64,000 bases of DNA from Ligula intestinalis (Eukaryota > Platyhelminthes > Cestoda > Diphyllobothriidea > Diphyllobothriidae), in contig JAYGXS010000010.1 in assembly GCA_036362985.1 (NCBI GenBank), forward strand, positions 6,082,871 through 6,146,870, in the 5' to 3' direction. The notes beneath the pieces were generated by a model that was not told the origin of the DNA, made no database searches, and saw nothing but the letters and a program-made list of their open reading frames with translations. This document shows, piece after piece, positions 1-11,779 of the stretch. The position numbers and the translations under genes are program-made. The stretch's first letter is position 1, and each line of letters begins with the position of its first letter.

Positions 1-149
1 TAGATATTGAGGCAGTGCTATTTGCCGACTCTTTACAGTTATATTTTTGTGAGTGAAAACGGTTTATGTTCTCGATAATGCACTTGCTATTAGAGTTGGA
101 ATATGAAGTCAAATTCGTAAACCCCACAATCATTTGCCTCCTTTATACT

Positions 150-3100
150 TCCACAACACTACAAAGCGGCGAATTCGTTTCCTGCCCCAGACCACAATGT
201 CTCAAAACCAGGTGGCACAAACTCGTTTGAGGATAAGGAAACAGACAACTGGAGCATAAAAACCGTTGCCACTGTAGGTTAGTGAAAGTCCGTCTAACTA
301 AAATAAAATTAGCAACTCCCCTTCCCCTAGTTTTCCAGCGCTGGCCGATGATGTTCGAAAAGTCAGAAATAGCCATTCTCGTCTTCATTTGCTTCCTCGT
401 ATCCACTCAACACCTACGACTACAAATTTTAAAATGGGTATCCCAAGAACTGTAATTTGTTAGAAAATATTGTTTGAGAAACGTGAACGTACTTTATTGT
501 AAATTTTCGACGCTGGCCCACCTGGTCGTCATCGGACGTGAAAAAAAATATGTAAACAACAGAGTGCATTTTTGTAACATGCCGAAAAATTGGTAATGAT
601 AGGTCATCCTTTGTCAATACTAGGCTTTGGTGAATGGGGCTTCTTCTAGGAATTTTTTGAGATTAATGAACGTTGGATCCATATCACCGTGCCTATTGAT
701 GCATGCTTCGTTAGAGTTAATGTTCTTTTAAAATGTTCGGCCTTTCCTTTATAGGCGGGGACCCACTATGTGGGTTTGGTCCCCTGCAAACCTGTGCTCA
801 GTTTCAAGTGAATGCATGGTGACTTCAGACAGGTGGTTTCACCTCTTTACTGCTAATTGTTGTTCATGTATGCGTGTAGAGGTGCACCTTCCTGTTTGTC
901 CAAAACAACTTCCACTGCATTTGCCGCGAAACATTTAGTAAGCGATCTCTTTTTGCCCAAAAAGCCAACCCTTTCCTTAGGGTGAACGGGCTGATTTATT
1001 AATGTGGTCATTGGGTGTGCGCCACTTAGATCTTGTACTTCCTCAGGCGTCTTTCAATGAGTAAAGACACGTTAATAATATATGGAAGTGTTCGCCATAT
1101 TCTTGGATATGGCACTTGATCGGAGCAATCCAGTTCATTTTCTCTTTGCTTGAGCTCTTGTGGTCTCACGCATCGGTGTACAAACTCCCTAGAGTAACCA
1201 TTTTTAGAAATATTTTGAACAGGTAATGGAGTTCGTTTTGGTAATGTTCTGTGTTAGATATCTGGGTTCTTGCTCGATTGATAAGGCTGCTAACAGTTCT
1301 CCACCTATGGGCAATAGAGCGGCTGCTCTAACAATGAAAGATAACGAAAGCCTAGGTCTTCTTGTGGTAAACTGATATTCGAAACGTTCCATTAGTATTC
1401 CGTTGTATGAGGCGTCAAGAGATGGGAGCTTACTGTTAACTTTATTTTCAGGCATAAAAGTCATTCTTGGCATCGTTGAATGAATAAGGTACACTGTTAA
1501 TTCCGGATTGTGAACTGCTTTCGGTTCACCTTTCCTGAAACATGTTTTATCAAACCTAACAATATATGTGAGCTGCAACCGATTAAATGATAAACAGAAT
1601 AGGTAAGTGTGTTATCTACATCTTGATATTATGGAAAGATGAAGGAATCTCAGGACAAAACTAGTAGCGTCGACTTCAGCTACTGGGCCCGTTCTTTCTG
1701 TGGACATACTGTAGTCATCCTTCCTTAGCCGCTAACGACTTATCTTCTGCATAATGAATTTGATAGTAAAGTCGTTTTATGACACCGATAAGCATTGCTG
1801 GTGTATAATTTGTCTTACTTAAGATATTTGAACTACCATAGTTCTACGCCGCGGCGTTTCTATTCTATGGAATGTAAAATCAGATTTATGAAACGCCACT
1901 TTTTTCTCTTGATTATATTGCCATTATTTGCAAACCAGATTACAAAACATGTAACGGAATATTTTGTCTCTTTCCACAGAATGCAAAGTCTCATAATTTA
2001 GGCGGCGCAAACTCGTTTTAGGTTAACTGGGAGCAGATAACTGGAGCATAAAAAACGGTTGCCCCTGCAACACATCAACGCGCATACTATGCAATTGTTT
2101 CTAGCCGTCTTCCGTCAAAGACTCTTTAGAGGCCTCCAACAGTATCCATTCGTAACTAAGACCTTACATATCATCTGCTCGTATCCCCTTGATCCCAGCA
2201 AGGAACGTGAACGTGGGTTGAAGCTATTCTGAGTAAATACATACCGTCAGTAGCTGTCCAGCAAGAGTTCTGGAAACCAAGGCTGTTACTGCTACTTAAA
2301 CTTATAATACTACTAACTAGGGGCGCAGCTGAGAAGTGGGTTGTTCGTGGCCAGAGCACGTCATGTCTGGTCTCGTCTTTCACGGCCTTACCGCTTTCGT
2401 CAAAGCTGTGTCGGGTTTTATCACGTTTCCGAAGGTTAGTCACTGGGTGTGGCTTTTGGTAGTCAACGTACAGCCCAATATTACCACCTTCCTACATGAT
2501 TATCTCAGCCTTTATCATGCCTTTATCTTGCAAAGCATTATCACTAACCATTTTCATATTACCGCACGTGACAGCATTGTATATCTCAGACGAAACTAAA
2601 TTGTTCCTCTACGACACTGGCAAGGCACATTTATTCATCATATTCCCGATCTCAGCCGACAAAGCAACGAGCCCGTGATGCTGAGGCAGAGCGCTTAACT
2701 CACGGACCAAAGGTTCCAGGTTCAAATCTCGGGGTATCCAACACTTGAGATTTGGTAGGACCAGCTGATTATGGCTAACAGGCCAGAAATCACCTTTTCT
2801 CTCTCGTTTTGCTTTGACGGAACCGTTCAATGCCTAACGATATGTCTGAAATGCCGGCGATTTGGTGACAAAAAGGAAAACCTAGTTTAACGTACTGCGT
2901 CCTGTCCTTATGGAAGGATGAAGAAATGGAGGGACAAAACTAGGAGCATCGATTTCAGGTAATGGCTAAATTTTGTGTATCAACTCTTTGAAATCATATT
3001 TGTTGAGGTGATAACCGTGTCTGTTCTCCACAACTGTTGGTGTACAAACAATCCTACGTTAAACGTTTGAGCCGTCTAAGTCCCTAGCCGCGCTTTCCTA

Positions 3101-4190
3101 GTCTATGCAATAAAAAAAATTTGATTTCTGAGATGGCACATTCATTTCTCTCGATAACATTGTCACTATTTGCAACGCAGTTCACAATAACATAAAATGG
3201 CCTATTTCTTCTCCCTCACAGACCACAAGGTCTCAGAAGTTAGGCAGCGCAAACTCGGTTTAGGCCAACTGGATTCAGAGAACTGGAGCATAAAAACTCT
3301 TGCCACTGCAGAGAATCGGCGCCCTTTTGACTAAAATAAAATTAACAACCCCCGCTCCACGCCCATCTCCTGTCAGCCCTAGCAATATGAATTTAAAAAT
3401 TGCATCCCAAAGATGTTATTTGATTCAAAAGAGTATTTGAAAACATGAACGAACTGTATCGTTAGTTTTTGACGCTGGTAGATCGGGTCGTCTTCAGACG
3501 TAAGCGAACTGTGTAAAGCACAATGCGAATTTTTAAACATGCCAAGCAATTCATAAGGATTTTTCATCATTGCCAAGTTTCAAGCGAGTGCATGATGACT
3601 TAACACAATTGGTCCTTTCTCTTTTCCGTTAGTCGATATTCATGCATACGCATAGACGTAGACCTTTCTGTTTGTCCACAATAAATTGCACCGAAGTCGC
3701 CGCAAGGAATTTTTCAAGCCATCTCTTTTATCAAAATAGGAAACGTTTGGGAACAAAACTAGGAGCACCGACTTCAGATACTGCATCAGTCCTGTTTATC
3801 GACTACCTAAAGTCATACTTCCGTAAATGGTAACAGTTTACGTTCGTAATAGTTTTTTTGCTTGTTCATTTCGGGTATGACTTTGAGAAGCAGTTTGGGT
3901 TCAAAAATAGTCCTCACTTTACACATTAAAATGGCCTTTCAGTCCTTTGATTAAAAATAGTAATTCCCAAATGCTGAAGTAGTTTGTCTCGTTTATGTTT
4001 AAAAAAATTAAACATGGAAGACAATAGCATAAAATGGAATATCTTTGTTCTAACTACAGACCACATCGTCTCATAATTAAGGCGGCACAATTTTTTTCGG
4101 ACCAGGAGGCAGACAACTGGAGCATAAAAAATGTTGCCACTGCCATGCATCGACTGAACTAAAATAAAATCAGCGACATTCTTTGTCACT
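150..4190. repeat. Array of a ~0.82 kb repeat unit (four degenerate copies)
   Basis: Four related units, partly in tandem. Shared landmarks are a CAAAACTAGGAGCA-type block (1656, 2935, 3754), a GTCTCA block followed by GGCGGCRCAAA (199, 1988, 3230, 4068), an AACTGGAGCATAAAAA block and a CTAAAATAAAATTA block. Distances between equivalent landmarks of the last two units are 819 and 838 bp. The first unit (150-960) continues past the shared 3' part; the interval 960-1650 appears to be an insertion or a diverged segment, and 2100-2880 does not clearly match the unit. No convincing coding capacity is seen. It may be an old satellite-like tandem or a non-autonomous element inserted repeatedly. Confidence 0.65.
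2665..2740 (+). repeat. tRNA-like SINE head remnant
   Basis: A B-box-like GGTTCAAATCT follows a region with an A-box-like GCTGAGGCAGAGCG about 35 bp upstream. A full cloverleaf cannot be drawn with confidence. It is best read as a decayed tRNA-derived repeat within the gap between units of the 0.82 kb array. Confidence 0.3.
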
Positions 4191-4327
4191 GCACATCTTC
4201 TTACGTCCTCCTGTCACAGTGACTTGGCAATGCATTTTTTACTTGTGTAAAAATGAAGGTATGAGGACATTGCGCATATTAGTATAAAGAGTAATAAAGC
4301 AAAATAAATAGATGTGGTTTTGCGCAC

Positions 4328-4477
4328 CTGAAGCCGACACTTTGCCACCCAGCTGTCCACCGGAAAGTCCATAAGGCTGGGTATGAAAAACTGCAGGCAG
4401 GCATTCCAGTGGCCCAACAACAGCATGATAAGCAGAAGCTTTGAAATGCCGATGAATTTGCCAGCAATATTCATGAA
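4328..4477 (-). CDS. HCN: HCN/Ih channel, exon 5 (S4-S5 linker end, S5, turret)
   Basis: Fifty codons, phase 0 at both ends. FMNIAGKFIGISKLL is the distal S4-S5 linker and start of S5; LLLIMLLLGHW completes S5; NACLQFFIPSLMDFPVDSWV matches the HCN S5-pore turret (..CLQF.VP.L..FP...WV). The acceptor is ttaaccccctccag. The donor reads CTTCAG|GTGCGC, weaker than the other four. The next residues in the family would be the pore helix and CIGYG filter; no reading frame between here and position 1 contains them, so the channel continues outside the window. The reading frame runs open a little way upstream and downstream, but the flanking residues do not fit the family. Confidence 0.9.
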
Positions 4478-5029
4478 CTGGAGGGGGTTAACAATGGAAG
4501 GCGTGGATGAGTGATGCAAACGAAATATAGTTCGCAAAATATCAACTGAGAAGGAAACGTTTTTAATACGCCCGAGACCTATTACCTCATCCATATGGAT
4601 TATCGGAACTTACAGTCCATAATATTGGGTTAAAACCTCCAGAAATTTGATAATTTTGACGATTCAATCCTACTTTGTGTTGCAAAAATTTTTTGAATAA
4701 TTTAATGTTTTAGCGACAGATTAGCAAGCCATAATAAACACAAAAATTTACATAAATGTCTTAATTGTCAACATTTTATGAGGCATGATGAATTTGAACA
4801 TTCTCTGTTTACTTACACTATGCAGATTTTTGGATGTTTTGATACCTGCGAAGTTTTGAAGTTAGATTAGCATAGTTCATGACGAAAAGCCTGGCGCAAA
4901 CCGTCAATTCACATAAACAACAACTTAAGGTTATTTCAATTCATTGGAATTATTTATCTTATTTATTCCAAATGAATGTGAAGGTTCGCAATCCAGGTAA
5001 TTGTATGGACGAGAACGAAGGCATATCGA

Positions 5030-5940
5030 GCTTCAGAATAATTGATTTATTGTTCTGAGCTTTCGAAATATTACAGGAGTCCATCTTCAGAGATGTAAAA
5101 GCAACCAGAAAAGAAGGTAATTACAGTGGCCAACTGTCAGAAAACATCGGGTTGTAAGGGCGTTAGAGAATCCCACAACGAACGGGCCGGAAGAGGAGGT
5201 GGGGTTACCAGGACCACTTACGGGGTGACAAGGCGGCACGCTTATTGCTGTTCATGACCACCGGCTCCACTGACTGCTGGTTAGCGTAAACCATTTTAAT
5301 GCCGCCTCCGACCCTAGTTGCAAGTAGTTGCCCCCTTCTCTTTCATTTTCTGTTTATAACCCCTAGAAATTTTGATCTGACAATCCGCCTGATAAGGACC
5401 ATTGGATGCATCAACAGATGAAGGCTCTAAGCAGACTTGCACGCTTCATTGACTGTCAAAGTAGACTTTGAGCACTTTGTCATATCTTCTTTTTATCTTT
5501 TCAAGGTGCAAAACGTCCTGGCCGTAGGAAGCCAAATGCACCTGATTCAACCGACGGAAAGGTAGACAATTTACATCAGTTGCAGAACGCTTTATAGATA
5601 AAGTACATGGTCAGCAATCTATATACTCGTGCATGCATTAAACGAATAAGGAAGGGCTTACGCATAATCTCTTTCCTATTTTTCTAAGTTCCGGAAATCT
5701 TCCCATGGTTAATATTAGAAGTCATTTTATGGCAAACAATTATTTTCAGCAACTCTTCACCAGAACAAACATTTGCAAGGGAAATTAACGCTGTACATAA
5801 CAATTAAAGTTTGAATAGGTAGAAAAATCAATAATTATCTAACACGGGCGCTGATTGGCCAACGCGGACTATGTCAGTTTGTGCATGTAGGCCATGTCAG
5901 CGTGTTGGTTGACGGATATATAGCATATGCCACAGCTATG
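5030..5940 (-). mobile_element. Penelope-like element, 3' untranslated fragment
   Basis: The 5830-5920 stretch is a close inverted copy of 12535-12620, which lies directly behind a Penelope-like coding remnant on the plus strand (shared landmarks on the minus strand: CAACCAACACG, CAAACTGACATAGTCCGCG, GGCCAATCAGCGCCCGTG). The fragment continues without coding to a terminal motif at 5090-5053 on the minus strand, CTGAAGATGGACTCC then TCGAAAGCTCAG, followed by AATAAA. Only the untranslated end survives; the endonuclease part is missing. Confidence 0.6.
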
Positions 5941-6359
5941 GGCGCTTCACTTAAAATGCTACCTTTACGCAGTTTTACGCCACTCTTAAAGTAAACAAAG
6001 GCTTATCTTATTTATTTATAAGGTTTATCGGGACAGCAAAAGCACTTGTGCCTAAAACTGTCACAATCGATGGCCTTGCAGGCGCCCTGCTAATACGTTA
6101 TTCGTAAAAGTAATTATATTTTTGTTGTTTAGTTTATCAGATGTTAGTTCTTGTAACAGGGTGTTTAGCAGATTTGCCTTATTCAGCTAACCAAATTTTG
6201 AAATAGTCGAGGCCTTTTTGGGAGTCAAACCTACGATGCAGGGATGGCTTTTGCCCAGCCAACGCTCTTCCAGTGAGGAACAAAGCTCACAATGACCTGC
6301 GAATTTAATCACACTTAAATTGATTTTAACCTCCCAACTCACCACTTGTAGGACAAACA

Positions 6360-6500
6360 CAATAACGGTAAGTGAGGCGGGTAAAATCGATCAAAATGTG
6401 ATTTGATTCACGACTCAAGTGAAGCCTCGTAGCTCAAAGGAATAGCGTTGCCTGTGCGAAACCCTTCGTGGTGTGTGGGTTCGACTCCGACCAAGACAAT
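6360..6500 (+). repeat. tRNA-derived SINE-like head
   Basis: Carries a near-consensus A box (TAGCTCAAAGG, about 6430) and a perfect B box (GGTTCGACTCC, about 6478) at tRNA spacing. Related flanking sequence (CACACTTAAAT, opposite orientation) precedes it at about 6310. It runs into the dispersed repeat that begins near 6490. Pol III promoter elements are seen; activity is not known. Confidence 0.5.
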
Positions 6501-7440
6501 GAATGTTTTAATTGAATTTGAGGTAAGTTCATCGAGAGAAAAAAACACTCTTATGTTAAAATATCATCACCGATGGCCATGTACGCGCTTTGACTGTACG
6601 TCACTCACAAAAGGAACAAATACTTATCCCGTTTAGCTTAACAGATGCACGTTCCTTGAAGCAGCAAAACTCTCACATCTCCAACTGCCATCCTCGATTG
6701 TTATAGGGACGCCAGCGGCCATGCACTCAGAACCCACGGGCTTGAGTCATGCAAACGGCGAATGCCAACGACTGCTCACGCAGCGCGAGGAATTATCGAC
6801 CAACGTGCACACGTGACGATCGTCCACGCAAACTGGGGAATTATCGATTTGAAGGTAGGCGTAATGACCGCTCACAAAGCGAGGAAAAATATTGATCCGC
6901 TGCAGACCTGAACAGTGGTCGCATGCTATTGGGCCAGGAGTATTCTAGAAGGCCAAAGCCTTATATATAGGCTGTATTGGAAAAGCTGACGATACCGTGG
7001 GCTCTGCATTGATAAGAATAAAGGCTTCTTATCAGAACCACTCACTTGGTTTCTTCTGCCTCTTAGTCGAGTCTTAACCTACGGAGCGAATGCTTTAATT
7101 AAATTGAGGGGTAAGTTCATCGAGAGAAAAAAGCACCCTCTTATGTTAAAATATCATCACCGATGGCCATGTACGCGCTTTGATAGTACGTCACTCACAA
7201 AAGGAACAAATACTTATCTCGTTTAGCTTAACAGATGCATCTTCCTCAAAGCAGCAAAAACTCTCATATTTCCAACTGTCATCATCGATGGTAAAGCAAG
7301 AGCTCCGACTCAAGGCGCAGAATATCAAGGTTTTCTGTCGTCATACCCGTGTCACTTCCATAGTATTTTTTACAGGGCATACACAGGTAGTAAGGGCTTG
7401 TAACATTAAGTTTGTTTAATTACGTGTTTTTTGAATAATC
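6490..7440. repeat. Dispersed repeat, two copies interrupted by an LTR-like segment
   Basis: Copy one spans 6490-6697 and copy two 7087-7440. They share GGTAAGTTCATCGAGAGAAA, CACCGATGGCCATGTACGCG, GTACGTCACTCACAAAAGG and the following 90 bp with few differences. Copy one stops at CCATCCTCGATTG, where the LTR-like segment begins; copy two carries on. The part after 7290 is related to 9560-9960 and 10720-11110, so the family is wider than this pair. No protein-coding content was recognised. Confidence 0.6.
6698..7085 (+). mobile_element. Possible solo LTR
   Basis: A GC-richer block with the layout of a retroviral-type LTR: starts TGTTATAGGG, has a TATATATAG box near 6963, AATAAA at 7017-7022, and a short U5-like tail to about 7085. 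It sits between two copies of another repeat, and no gag or pol sequence is nearby. The 3' boundary is uncertain and no target duplication was established, so this is a structural guess. Confidence 0.3.
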
Positions 7441-7850
7441 GTTAAGCCGACAAACAAACTGCTGGCCGCACCATTTTGGCACCTTGCGTTGAAAAATACA
7501 CATTCGATCGTGCGCACGAGATCGATTTCAATGCAAACACACTTTACAGTCAAGCTGAACGAATGTTGCGGATTGTGCACCTGTGGCATTCACTGTCTCG
7601 GTTTTGTTGCCAATTATGGCTTACCTACGACAACATAAATTGCCTTCCATCACTAAAATAAGAACAGATTACGGTGCAGCCACTAAAAAGTCGGTTGTAG
7701 GTCACAGTTGTTATGTTCGGCTTCCAAACTCATCGCTTATAATGACACAAATTGCGGGATCGGTGCAAATATTCCTGCTCTGAGTGCAGAAATAAATAAC
7801 TTTTAAGGTTTTGAGAAGATGACTCGATCGCTTGGACAATATATTTTGTC

Positions 7851-7888
7851 CCCTGACGTTTCGACATCTGTCGGGGATTTCTCATCAA
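7851..7888 (-). mobile_element. Penelope-like 3'-terminal hairpin motif
   Basis: The minus strand reads TTGATGAGAAATC, then CGACA-GA-TGTCG (a perfect 5-bp stem), then AAACGTCAGG. The layout matches the other 3'-terminal motifs in this window and resembles a hammerhead core (CTGATGA, stem II, GAAAC). It shares the downstream CAATATATTTTGTCC/CGATCGAGTCATCTTC-type tail with the copy at 23230-23197. Confidence 0.45.
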
Positions 7889-8152
7889 ATATAGTAACAG
7901 AAGACGGTAGAAGAAATGGGTAATGCGGGTAAACATACGTACTTTAGGTTTTGCGGAGGGTGTGTCAAACCCTAACAATAAGCTTGGGGAGACAAAGAGG
8001 ATGCAATCACTGCAACATTAATTTAAAGGTTAAAACATGCACATGTTGCACGATATAATTAGTTAAAAGTGGCCATCCGCTTGCATGCGATAATTATACA
8101 CTTCTGTAGACACCGCTTGGGTTTTAATTGTTGACTTTGAATATGCTACCAT

Positions 8153-8193
8153 CAGCTATGATTAAGGATTCCCGACTGAAACCAAAAGGTCAG
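8153..8193 (+). mobile_element. Penelope-like 3'-terminal hairpin motif
   Basis: CAGCTATGATTAAGGATTC then CTGAAACC and a downstream ACTCTTGTTCAAGTGAT tail. The same tail (ACTCTTGTCCCAGTGATCGG) follows the copy at 44347-44386, which ends a recognisable Penelope-like coding remnant. No coding sequence is retained at this copy. Confidence 0.4.
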
Positions 8194-8944
8194 AAAAAAA
8201 CTCTTGTTCAAGTGATTATATCCTCTTTTTCTGAACTGCTTCCTTAAAGTCACATATTCCCTACAATTGACAAGCTTGTGGAGTTTAGTCACTTACCTAT
8301 CCGTAGAGGAAATTAATAAAATAATGAACTCCATACACGTAGGACGTTCTCTTTTTAATATCCATATGTACGGTGCTTCAATAAAATTATATACTGAATG
8401 TCCCGTAGGGCTTAATTTAAGAACATCAGAAGGTCGACAGAATGGCCCTATTGACAATAAGTAGATCTGATAGCTGAGACAATAGTTTTTCTCCTGACAC
8501 TTCAAAACCCATCGTGAATTAATCGCCATAAACAGTAGCCCGAATAGGAAGTTCATATGGAGGGGTTTTGTACGTCTATAATGTAACGGCGGCCGTCAGC
8601 TGCTTCCACGCAGCATTTGGAGTTTTAGTTTCACAAAGGGCGAAAATCAATCAAAAGACGCCGCATAATAAAACGAAGCGTCAAATTGCCATGGGTAGTA
8701 ATATGTGAAGTTGTCTGTAAGATCGGGTCCAGTTGCAGCTAACGAAACTAATTCGGAAGCACTGCGTGCTTTTAAAGACGCGAATAGCCAAGCAAGCTAT
8801 AACAGTGCCGAGAAATGACTTCATTTGTCAACTCGCGCCTCAGTCAAATCTGGTGAGTTCACCATTCTCGTGAGTGGTGACTTTACCGTGAGTTAAACTT
8901 AAGTTGAAGTAATCGTGAAAAAACGCGTGACATTCGGCGGAATT

Positions 8945-9170
8945 AGAACTGACTTGGGCTCTTCTTTATTGGTGGATTGCAAACAAACGGTGAAGTTGGG
9001 TGGATAAAATCGAGGAAAGTGTGATAAACTGTTGGTTTGAAACGTTGCATTTGTAGCTCAACTGGCTTCGCGTAAAGGCGTCCTCTACTGTGCAGGTTTA
9101 AATCCCGCCGAATTCTGCGAGGTTTTTTCATAATTGGGTCAAGTTAAATCAAGAAATCTGCCAAACTTCC
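8945..9170 (+). repeat. tRNA-derived SINE copy
   Basis: The A-box region TTTGTAGCTCAACTGG is followed by the B-box-like GGTTTAAATCC, then the family tail TTTTTTCATAATTGGGTCAA and AAATCTGCCAAAC. The upstream leader (GGTGGATTGCAAACA, AGTGTGATAAAC) matches the copy at 50740-50970. It is more diverged than the copies at 15 and 37 kb. Confidence 0.6.
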
Positions 9171-9439
9171 TCAATAATCCTGTGAGTTACATGTTACTTG
9201 AGGCAAAAACCATCACTAATATCAGGACAGACCAAACCAAACAACAAATAAAGTGCAAATATGATGCAAATATTAGCCATAGCGATGAAGGACACTTCAA
9301 ATATGTCACATCTGTGTTTTAAAGTGAGAATGCTACACTTCGTCCACATATACTTTACTCGCAAAAATGGAGTAAACGTTTATCGTAACAAATGTAAGTT
9401 CACTGACATAGCAAAACAATCTTCTATCTTAAACTGTCA

Positions 9440-11110
9440 TCACGCATGGTCATGCACATGCTTGGCGTAAACGTCACTCGCAAAAGGAATAACTGCCAAT
9501 TTTATTTAGTTTGGCAGATGCACGCTCTTTGGGGCAGAAAAAATGCTCAGATCTCAAAACGTCATTAGCCTTGCACGTGCTCCGACTCAAGGCATATGAT
9601 AACAAGGCATTCTGTCTTCAGCCCCATGTCACTTCCATATCGCAGGTTACACATTTTACATAGGTAGCTTGTAACGTGCTTGTAACGTCCAGAGTGTTTC
9701 ATCGCATTCTTTTTGAGCCATTCTTAAGCCGACAACCAAGTTACCGGTCGCACCATTTTCGTACCTAACGCCCAAAATTACGCAGTACTTAGTGCGTAAG
9801 TGGTAGCTGTCTATGCAACATGATTTCCAGTCGATTTGCGCAAATTCTGCATTGTTTTGATAACTATTTTGGACGCCAAGTTGTGCCTTAGTTGTGTCAT
9901 CATTAAAGACCCATCTACGAGGACAGCGAACAATAACCCTGTTTAATTGCAAAAGGCTACAAAGGGTGGGTTAAATGACAAAGGTTAAATGCTCAAACGA
10001 CGCAATCGTCACCTATAATTTATGTTATTTATGCAATAGACAGGGTGGAAGAAAAGTAGAGTTTTCAGTTTTCTTTATCTATGTAAACTCGCTAGGCGGG
10101 TACCGAGAATACTTCAAATGTATGCCCTCTGAAAGTAACTTTTGCAGTTTACCTTAGATAGTAGTGATGGTACCTCAGAATGGAAGTCCCAACGAACTGA
10201 AATTGCTGACACTAACGATGACGGGTTTTATGAACGTTTTGACGCTCGAATTACCGCCAAAGTGGATGTCGAGAACTTTTTCGTATGCAAAAACCATTGT
10301 ACATCACTTCTTTTGATGTGCAATGTGTAAAATACCCTGTTTGCAGTAAACCCGCTTCATATTAGTTATTTGACTTAAAGTGAACATTTTACTACCCGGT
10401 TTATATCCTCATTAGGTATAAACCATAACAGATTGCTGGGAGGATCACTGTGCATGGCGTACGTATTTATCAAGCAATATAATTTTTGAACGCACAAAGC
10501 AAACAAGGAAGGGTTTTGACATTATTTTTTCCCTTGGTTCTTGATTATTGGTGACGTACGGCCACATATAAGCCAGATAAACATTTAAGGCACTGGTATA
10601 AATTCAGACCCGCTAAACAAAATGCCAGTGAAGCCTATATGTGGTTGCAAGATTACTTAAAATAATGTAAAAAAATCATAAATTGCAGCTGCGTTCACTG
10701 TACTGATAATACTGCCTTTTGACCGCGTATGCCTTACTCTCAAAAGAGAAGCCAATGGTCCCGCACGTGCTGCGTTAGTCCCGTGTTAATTTTGTTTACT
10801 TCTTGGGAGAGTATAGCCAGGAGAAATGAACTTGTAATATCCAAAATGTTTCAATATATGCTTTTTCAATTACCCTCTAGCCGACGGACCAGTTGCTGGT
10901 CGTGCCATTTTGGTTCATTACGTCCAGTAGTAGGCAGTCAGTCGCACGTACGCAGTCGCTATGAAGGCAAGCATGCTTTCCACTCTAGTTGTGAGCAAAT
11001 TTTGCATTGTGCGTAAATACCTATTTGAAACGCTCAGTTGTGCCTTAGTTGTGTCGTCGATTGCACCTTCTCTATGAGGACAGATATAAATATCTCCTTA
11101 TAAATACAAT
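9440..11110. repeat. Further copies of the dispersed repeat of 7.1-7.6 kb
   Basis: Segments 9440-9960 and 10720-11110 share ordered landmarks with each other and with 7240-7560: GCACGTGCTCCGACTCAAGG, CCCATGTCACTTCCATA, TAAGCCGACAACCAAG, GGTCGCACCATTTT and GTTGTGCCTTAGTTGTGTC. Identity is moderate, so the insertions are old. The interval 9960-10720 between them shows only the hairpin at 10562-10644. Confidence 0.55.
10562..10644. repeat. Imperfect 83-bp inverted repeat
   Basis: CCACATATA at 10562-10570 pairs with TATATGTGG at 10636-10644, with an inner GGCACTGG/CCAGTG pairing (10589-10596 and 10625-10630). It has the appearance of a small fold-back element; no target duplication was found. 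Confidence 0.4.
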
Positions 11111-11779
11111 AAACTACCATGGACCCATTAGGGTGTGAGACGTAGCTCACAGATGTCATGTTCACATTCCAAAATATTGCCTAAATAAACAAGAACAGTT
11201 GCGTACTGATTGCAACAAAGGTGAGTGTTGCGGATTGTCAGGCGAGATCTAAATGTAAGCTTGCGGAGCATAGTCACCACTGTGTCAGTAGGTGAGAGGG
11301 CAAAGGTTAATGTAAGTACTGGACTTTATATACCACTAGTCCCAACGTTTGCCTTACAGAAACAATAAACATGGGTGCTTTGGGGTGGGGAATTAAGATA
11401 GACAGTGAAGGAGCTTTAAAGAAGTAGCCATAAAATTAAAAATATAGTTGAATATGTTTTCCGCGGCTGTGTATAAATTTAAACTAAGCCCGGTGCTTTG
11501 CATCACGGACTATTCTTATCTAAATCCGGAACGGTAAGTTGGACCTAAGGAACGTTGAAATAGACAACCTCCTATTGTTTTACTGATCCAATCAAGAATA
11601 GAAAGAAGAAGGTACGAAAACATGGATCAATTCATTTTGAAACTGACGTTTTGGACACTTTCTCACTTCCATTTGTCAGAGTAACCAGGTGGTTGTTCCT
11701 GTTCACCGGGACTATTGCAGCCTTGCCGCGTGACTCCTAATAAGCACTTCTATTTTTCAGGAATTTCAGGAAGCCTGCA

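Larger units (their letters stand above)
1..4327 (-). other. HCN intron 5, partial
   Basis: Intron following exon 5; its acceptor lies outside the window. No pore, S6 or nucleotide-binding exon was found on the minus strand. The stretch is almost filled by copies of one repeat unit (separate entry), plus a tRNA-like remnant near 2690. An open frame of about 124 codons on the minus strand at 1578-1204 has no recognisable family and no matching splice signals. Confidence 0.75.

Noticed and set aside
1204..1578. Minus-strand open frame of 124 codons as a further HCN exon
   Set aside because: No pore, S6, C-linker or nucleotide-binding motif, and no suitable splice sites or phase-0 entry.
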